NCBI GenBank assembly: GCA_026417035.1
Contig: JAOAEA010000034.1
Location: 1 to 40,427, forward strand
DNA from: Burkholderiales bacterium
Lineage (GTDB): Bacteria; Pseudomonadota; Gammaproteobacteria; Burkholderiales; SG8-39
Direction of reading: 5' to 3'
DNA length: 40,427 nucleotides
The stretch's first letter is position 1; every line of letters starts with the position of its first letter. Positions 36,929 through 40,427 of this stretch are shown here, one piece after another. The translations under genes and the position numbers were made by a program. The notes beneath the pieces were generated by a model. The model saw only the letters and a list, made by a program, of their open reading frames with translations. It did no database searches and was not told where the DNA came from.

Positions 36929-37506
36929 ACGGCCCCGGGAAGCGGTTCGTGCGCGACGGCGGACTCGACCCGACCGACCGGCGCATCGTGCTCGCCACGC
37001 AGGCCGGGCTCCCGCTCGCACGGCGTCCCTATCACGCGCTCGCCGCCGGGCTCGGTCTCGGGGCGGACGAAGTGATGGCCCGGCTCGCGGCGATGCTCGC
37101 GCGCGGCATCGTCCGGCGCATCGCCGCAGTACCGAACCACTATGCGATCGGCTACCGCGCCAACGGAATGACGGTCTGGGACGTCGCCGACGAAGCGGTC
37201 GGCGCGCTCGGCCCGCGCGTCGGCGCGCTCGCCTTCGTGTCGCACTGCTACCGCCGCCCGCGCGTGCCGGGGCGCTGGCCCTACAACCTGTTCGCGATGG
37301 TGCACGGCGCGACGCGCCTCGAGGTCGCGGAGCACGTGGCGACGATCGCCGCGCTGCTCGGCAACGCCTGCCGGGCCCACGACGTCCTCTACAGCACGCG
37401 CATCCTCAAGAAGACCGGGCTGCGGCTCGCGGGCGGCACCGGGCAGCCACCGCCCGGCACCGCCGCGGGCGATACCGCACGGGTGCGCGCGCGGAGGAAC
37501 CCCTAG
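36925..37506 (+). CDS. nirH: Siroheme decarboxylase subunit NirH
   Basis: 193 residues. Lrp-like with the NirL/NirH pattern: LATQAGLPLARRPYHALAAGLG, IVRRIAAVPNHYAIGYRANGMTVWDV, CYRRPRVPGRWPYNLFAMVHG and DVLYSTRILKKTGLRL. A poorly conserved, glycine/proline/arginine-rich tail of about 30 residues follows. The end of the gene touches copy B of the 103-bp repeat, whose first bases coincide with the stop codon; the odd tail may be a result of that insertion. Confidence 0.93.
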   Translation: MNGPGKRFVRDGGLDPTDRRIVLATQAGLPLARRPYHALAAGLGLGADEVMARLAAMLARGIVRRIAAVPNHYAIGYRANGMTVWDVADEAVGALGPRVGALAFVSHCYRRPRVPGRWPYNLFAMVHGATRLEVAEHVATIAALLGNACRAHDVLYSTRILKKTGLRLAGGTGQPPPGTAAGDTARVRARRNP

Positions 37507-37607
37507 GATGAAACGCACGCCGCAGGCATCGCTTGCCCCGGGTTCGGGGAGCACGAGGGGGCGCCGCGAAGCGGCGTCGGCCTCTCCTGACGTGGACCGC
37601 TGACATG
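37505..37607 (+). repeat. 103-bp structured interspersed repeat, copy B, inside the nir operon
   Basis: Same length and order of hairpins as copy A at 24961-25063 (CCCCG / CGGGG and GCCGC-GAA-GCGGC retained; the first hairpin is weakened by substitutions). It begins on the TAG of nirH and its last three bases are the ATG of nirJ. No Shine-Dalgarno sequence is present before that ATG. Confidence 0.8.
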
Positions 37608-38822
37608 TTCCGACTGAGCCAATTCATGCACGAGCTGCGCGAGCCGTCGCCTCCCGGCCCGCGCCGCCAGCCGCCGGGACCGGTGGTGATCTGGAACCTC
37701 GTGCGCCGGTGCAACCTCGCGTGCCAGCACTGCTATTCGGTGTCGGCCGATCGCGACTTCCCCGGCGAGCTCTCGACCGGCGAAGTGTTCGCGGTCATGG
37801 AGGACCTGCGCGCATTCGGCGTGCCCGCGCTCATCCTCTCCGGCGGCGAGCCGCTCCTGCGCGCCGACATCTTCGACATCGCCGCACGGGCGAAAGCGCT
37901 CGGGTTCTACACCGCGCTCTCGACCAATGGCACCCTGGTGGACGCTGCGAACATCGACCGCATCGCGGCGGCGCGCTTCGACTACGTCGGCATCAGCCTC
38001 GACGGGCGGCGCGAGCGGCACGACCGCTTCCGGCGGCAGGCGGGCGCGTTCGACCGCTCGCTCGCCGCGCTGCGGCTCTGTCGCGACCGCGGCATCAAGG
38101 TCGGCGTGCGCTTCACGCTCACCGAGGACAACGCGGGCGACCTCCCCTGGCTCCTCGAGACGATGCGCGCCGAGGCGATCGACAAGTTCTACCTCTCGCA
38201 CCTCAACTACGCGGGGCGCGGCAACGTGAACCGCAAGCACGACGCCTTCCTCGCGACCACGCGCGCGGCGATGGACCTCCTGTTCGAGGCGTGCTGGGCG
38301 TCGTGCCAGCGCGGCGAGCCGAGGGAGTTCGTCACCGGCAACAACGACGCCGACGGCGTTTACTTCCTGAAGTGGGTGCAAGAGCGCTTCCCGGCGCGCG
38401 CCGCGCACATGCGGGCGAAGCTCGCGCAGTGGGGCGGTAACGCGTCGGGGGTGAACGTGGCCAACATCGACAACCTCGGCAACGTCCATCCCGACACCTA
38501 TTGGTGGGACTACAGCCTCGGCAACGTGCGCGAGCGGCCCTTCTCGGCGATCTGGCGCGACACGTCCGACCCGGTCATGGCGGGTCTCAAGGCGAGCCCG
38601 CGTCCGCTCAAGGGCCGCTGCGGCGCCTGCGCGTACCTGGAAATCTGCAACGGCAACACGCGCGTGCGCGCGCGGAGCCTCACCGGGGACCCCTGGCAGG
38701 AAGATCCCGCCTGCTATCTCGACGACGCGGAGATCGGCGTCGCGCCCGGCCGCGAACGGCTGGCGATGACGCCGTACTCGCGCTGGAAGGGCGCGGCGGC
38801 CGCCGCGGACGCGGGCCGATGA
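37605..38822 (+). CDS. nirJ: Heme d1 biosynthesis radical SAM protein NirJ
   Basis: 405 residues. NirJ replaces two propionate side chains with keto groups on didecarboxysiroheme. The radical SAM cluster motif is CNLACQHC (C36, C40, C43); [10 protein letters not shown] and STNGTL follow. The auxiliary-cluster region ends [14 protein letters not shown] and [35 protein letters not shown] and YAGRGN are NirJ-specific. The N-terminus [14 protein letters not shown] fits the family, so ATG 37605 is kept although no ribosome binding site precedes it. The stop overlaps the nirN start. Confidence 0.97.
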   Translation: MFRLSQFMHELREPSPPGPRRQPPGPVVIWNLVRRCNLACQHCYSVSADRDFPGELSTGEVFAVMEDLRAFGVPALILSGGEPLLRADIFDIAARAKALGFYTALSTNGTLVDAANIDRIAAARFDYVGISLDGRRERHDRFRRQAGAFDRSLAALRLCRDRGIKVGVRFTLTEDNAGDLPWLLETMRAEAIDKFYLSHLNYAGRGNVNRKHDAFLATTRAAMDLLFEACWASCQRGEPREFVTGNNDADGVYFLKWVQERFPARAAHMRAKLAQWGGNASGVNVANIDNLGNVHPDTYWWDYSLGNVRERPFSAIWRDTSDPVMAGLKASPRPLKGRCGACAYLEICNGNTRVRARSLTGDPWQEDPACYLDDAEIGVAPGRERLAMTPYSRWKGAAAAADAGR

Positions 38823-40384
38823 GCGCCGTGCGGATCGCGCGCCGGGCCGCGGCCGCGCTCGCAGCGGGCTTCGCATTCTGCGCGGGGGCGGCGAGTCCCG
38901 ATCCGGCCAAGCTCTACGCGGAGCACTGCGCGAGCTGCCACGGCGCCGACCGCTTCGGCGGCATGGGCCCGGCGCTGCTGCCCTCGAACCTGGAGCGGCT
39001 GCGCAAGGCCGCGGCGCTGGAGGTCATCGCGAAGGGGCGCGTCGCGACGCAGATGCCGGCGTTCGGCGACAAGCTCTCCGCCGGCGACATCGCCGCGCTC
39101 GCCGACTACGTGTACGCGCCGCCCGCGGTCGCGCCGCGCTGGGGCCTCGCGGAGATCGCCGCCTCGCGCGTCGAGCACGCGAAGCCGGTGGATCTCGCCG
39201 ACCGGCCGAAGTTCGCCGCCGACCCGCTCAACCTCTTCGTGGTGGTGGAGGGCGGCGACCACCACGTGACGATCCTCGACGGCGACCGCTTCGAGCCGAT
39301 CGCGCGCTTCGCGAGCCGCTACGCGCTGCACGGCGGCCCGAAGTTCTCGCCCGACGGCCGCTTCGTGTATTTCGCTTCCCGCGACGGCTGGATCTCCAAG
39401 TACGACCTCTGGAACCTCACGCTCGTCGCCGAGGTCCGCGCCGGGCTCAACACGCGCAACGCCGCGGTCTCGGCCGACGGCCGTTACGTCGCCGTGGGCA
39501 ACTACCTGCCGCACACCATCGTCGTCCTCGACGCCCGCGACCTCGCGCCGGTCAAGGTGCTCGAGGTGAAGGACAGGGCCGGCAGGACCTCGCGCGTGTC
39601 GGCCGTGTACGACGCCGCGCCGCGCAAGAGCTTCGTGGCGGCGCTCAAGGACATCCCGGAGATCTGGGAGATCTCCTACGACGACCGGGCGGAGCCGATC
39701 TACGAGGGCCTCGTGCACGACTACAAGCTGAAGGAGGGCATCGCGGTCCCCGGCAAGCTCAACCCGCGCCGCGCGCCGCTGGAGGACGTGCTCGACGACT
39801 TCTTCTTCGCGCCGGGCTATGCGTACCTGATCGGCGCCTCGCGCGACGGCGGCAGGGGCCAGGTGGTGAACCTCGACGTGCGCCGGCGCATCGAGACGGT
39901 GCCGCTGCCCGGCCTGCCACACCTCGGCTCGGGGATCAGCTGGCGGCGCGACGGCCGGCTCGTGATGGCGACCCCGAACCTCCGCGAGGGCGTCGTGAGC
40001 GTGATCGACGTCGCGACCTGGAAAGTGGTGCGCGAGATCCCGACGCCCGGGCCCGGCTTCTTCATGCGCAGCCACGAGGCGACGCCCTACGCCTGGGTCG
40101 ATTCGATGATGAGCCGCGACGCCAAAGACACGCTCACGGTGATCGACAAGCGCACGCTGGAGCCGGTCGCGCAGGTGCGGCCGGAGCCGGGCAGGACGCT
40201 CGCGCACGTCGAGTTCACCCGCGACGGCCGCTACGCGCTCGCGAGCCTCTGGGAGGCGGACGGCGCGCTCATCGTCCTGGACGCCACGACGTTCCGGGAA
40301 GTGAAGCGGATTCCGATGAAGAAGCCGGTGGGGAAGTACAACGTGTACAACAAGATCACGCGCTCGGAGGGGACGAGCCACTGA
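38819..40384 (+). CDS. nirN: NirN, cytochrome cd1-like dihydro-heme d1 dehydrogenase
   Basis: 521 residues. A signal peptide is followed by a cytochrome c domain with CASCH (C37-H41) and a d1-type propeller ([80 protein letters not shown]). NirN catalyses the last step of heme d1 formation, introducing the acrylate double bond. The ALKD stretch replaces the histidine-bearing ASH stretch of NirS, which fits NirN rather than a second nitrite reductase. It is the last complete gene; 43 bases remain, with a CCCGGG-type inverted repeat and no recognisable gene. Confidence 0.95.
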   Translation: MSAVRIARRAAAALAAGFAFCAGAASPDPAKLYAEHCASCHGADRFGGMGPALLPSNLERLRKAAALEVIAKGRVATQMPAFGDKLSAGDIAALADYVYAPPAVAPRWGLAEIAASRVEHAKPVDLADRPKFAADPLNLFVVVEGGDHHVTILDGDRFEPIARFASRYALHGGPKFSPDGRFVYFASRDGWISKYDLWNLTLVAEVRAGLNTRNAAVSADGRYVAVGNYLPHTIVVLDARDLAPVKVLEVKDRAGRTSRVSAVYDAAPRKSFVAALKDIPEIWEISYDDRAEPIYEGLVHDYKLKEGIAVPGKLNPRRAPLEDVLDDFFFAPGYAYLIGASRDGGRGQVVNLDVRRRIETVPLPGLPHLGSGISWRRDGRLVMATPNLREGVVSVIDVATWKVVREIPTPGPGFFMRSHEATPYAWVDSMMSRDAKDTLTVIDKRTLEPVAQVRPEPGRTLAHVEFTRDGRYALASLWEADGALIVLDATTFREVKRIPMKKPVGKYNVYNKITRSEGTSH

Positions 40385-40427
40385 GGGGCGAGCCCGGGAG
40401 CGCGTGCATGCCCGGGGGAGCTACGAG

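Overview
The window is about 40 kb of very GC-rich DNA with strong G/C preference at third codon positions. It most likely comes from a nirS-type denitrifying betaproteobacterium. The reasons are the queA-tgt-yajC-secD-secF order, the nudJ/mnmA/purB neighbourhood, a PEP-CTERM sorted protein, cytochrome c', and a complete nir locus for cytochrome cd1 nitrite reductase and heme d1. The placement is inferred from gene content, not from a database comparison.

Left part (1-12,300): the 3' end of a class III aminotransferase; a DUF4124-like secreted protein; a PEP-CTERM exported protein; a two-gene signalling operon (membrane histidine kinase, then a Ser/Thr kinase fused to two receiver domains); a class I/II aminotransferase behind a 470-bp intergenic stretch with mutually exclusive hairpins; then nudJ-like, conserved hypothetical, mnmA, a convergent glutathione transferase gene, and purB.

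Middle (12,300-24,950): a diheme cytochrome c and a cytochrome c' on the minus strand; the secretion and queuosine cluster secF-secD-yajC-tgt-queA; a tRNA-Leu(CAA) whose 3' end is tandemly duplicated downstream; a CHASE2 hybrid kinase with a separate HPt protein and an OmpR-type regulator (a likely phosphorelay); a small membrane protein; and a Dnr-type Crp/Fnr regulator.

Right part (24,950-40,427): the nitrite/NO respiration region. After dnr come a near-perfect FNR box, a strong intrinsic terminator and a radical SAM/SPASM gene, then a hemerythrin gene with its own Dnr-like box and an NnrS/heme-copper-oxidase-like membrane protein. On the minus strand lie nirE, a GcvH-like lipoyl-carrier protein, a thioredoxin-membrane fusion, a SirB2 protein and a second hemerythrin. 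A single Dnr-like box sits between nirE and nirS, with suitably spaced -10 elements on both sides. The plus strand continues nirS, a c551-type cytochrome, a nirC-like cytochrome, nirF, nirDL (fused), nirG, nirH, nirJ and nirN. NirE, NirD-L-G-H, NirJ, NirF and NirN supply heme d1 to NirS, and the small cytochromes supply electrons.

The least explained elements are the GcvH-like and thioredoxin-membrane pair attached to nirE, the FNR-box/terminator leader in front of the extra radical SAM gene, and a 103-bp structured repeat. One copy of that repeat follows dnr; the other lies inside the nir operon and ends at the nirJ start codon. No insertion sequence, integrase or CRISPR array is visible.
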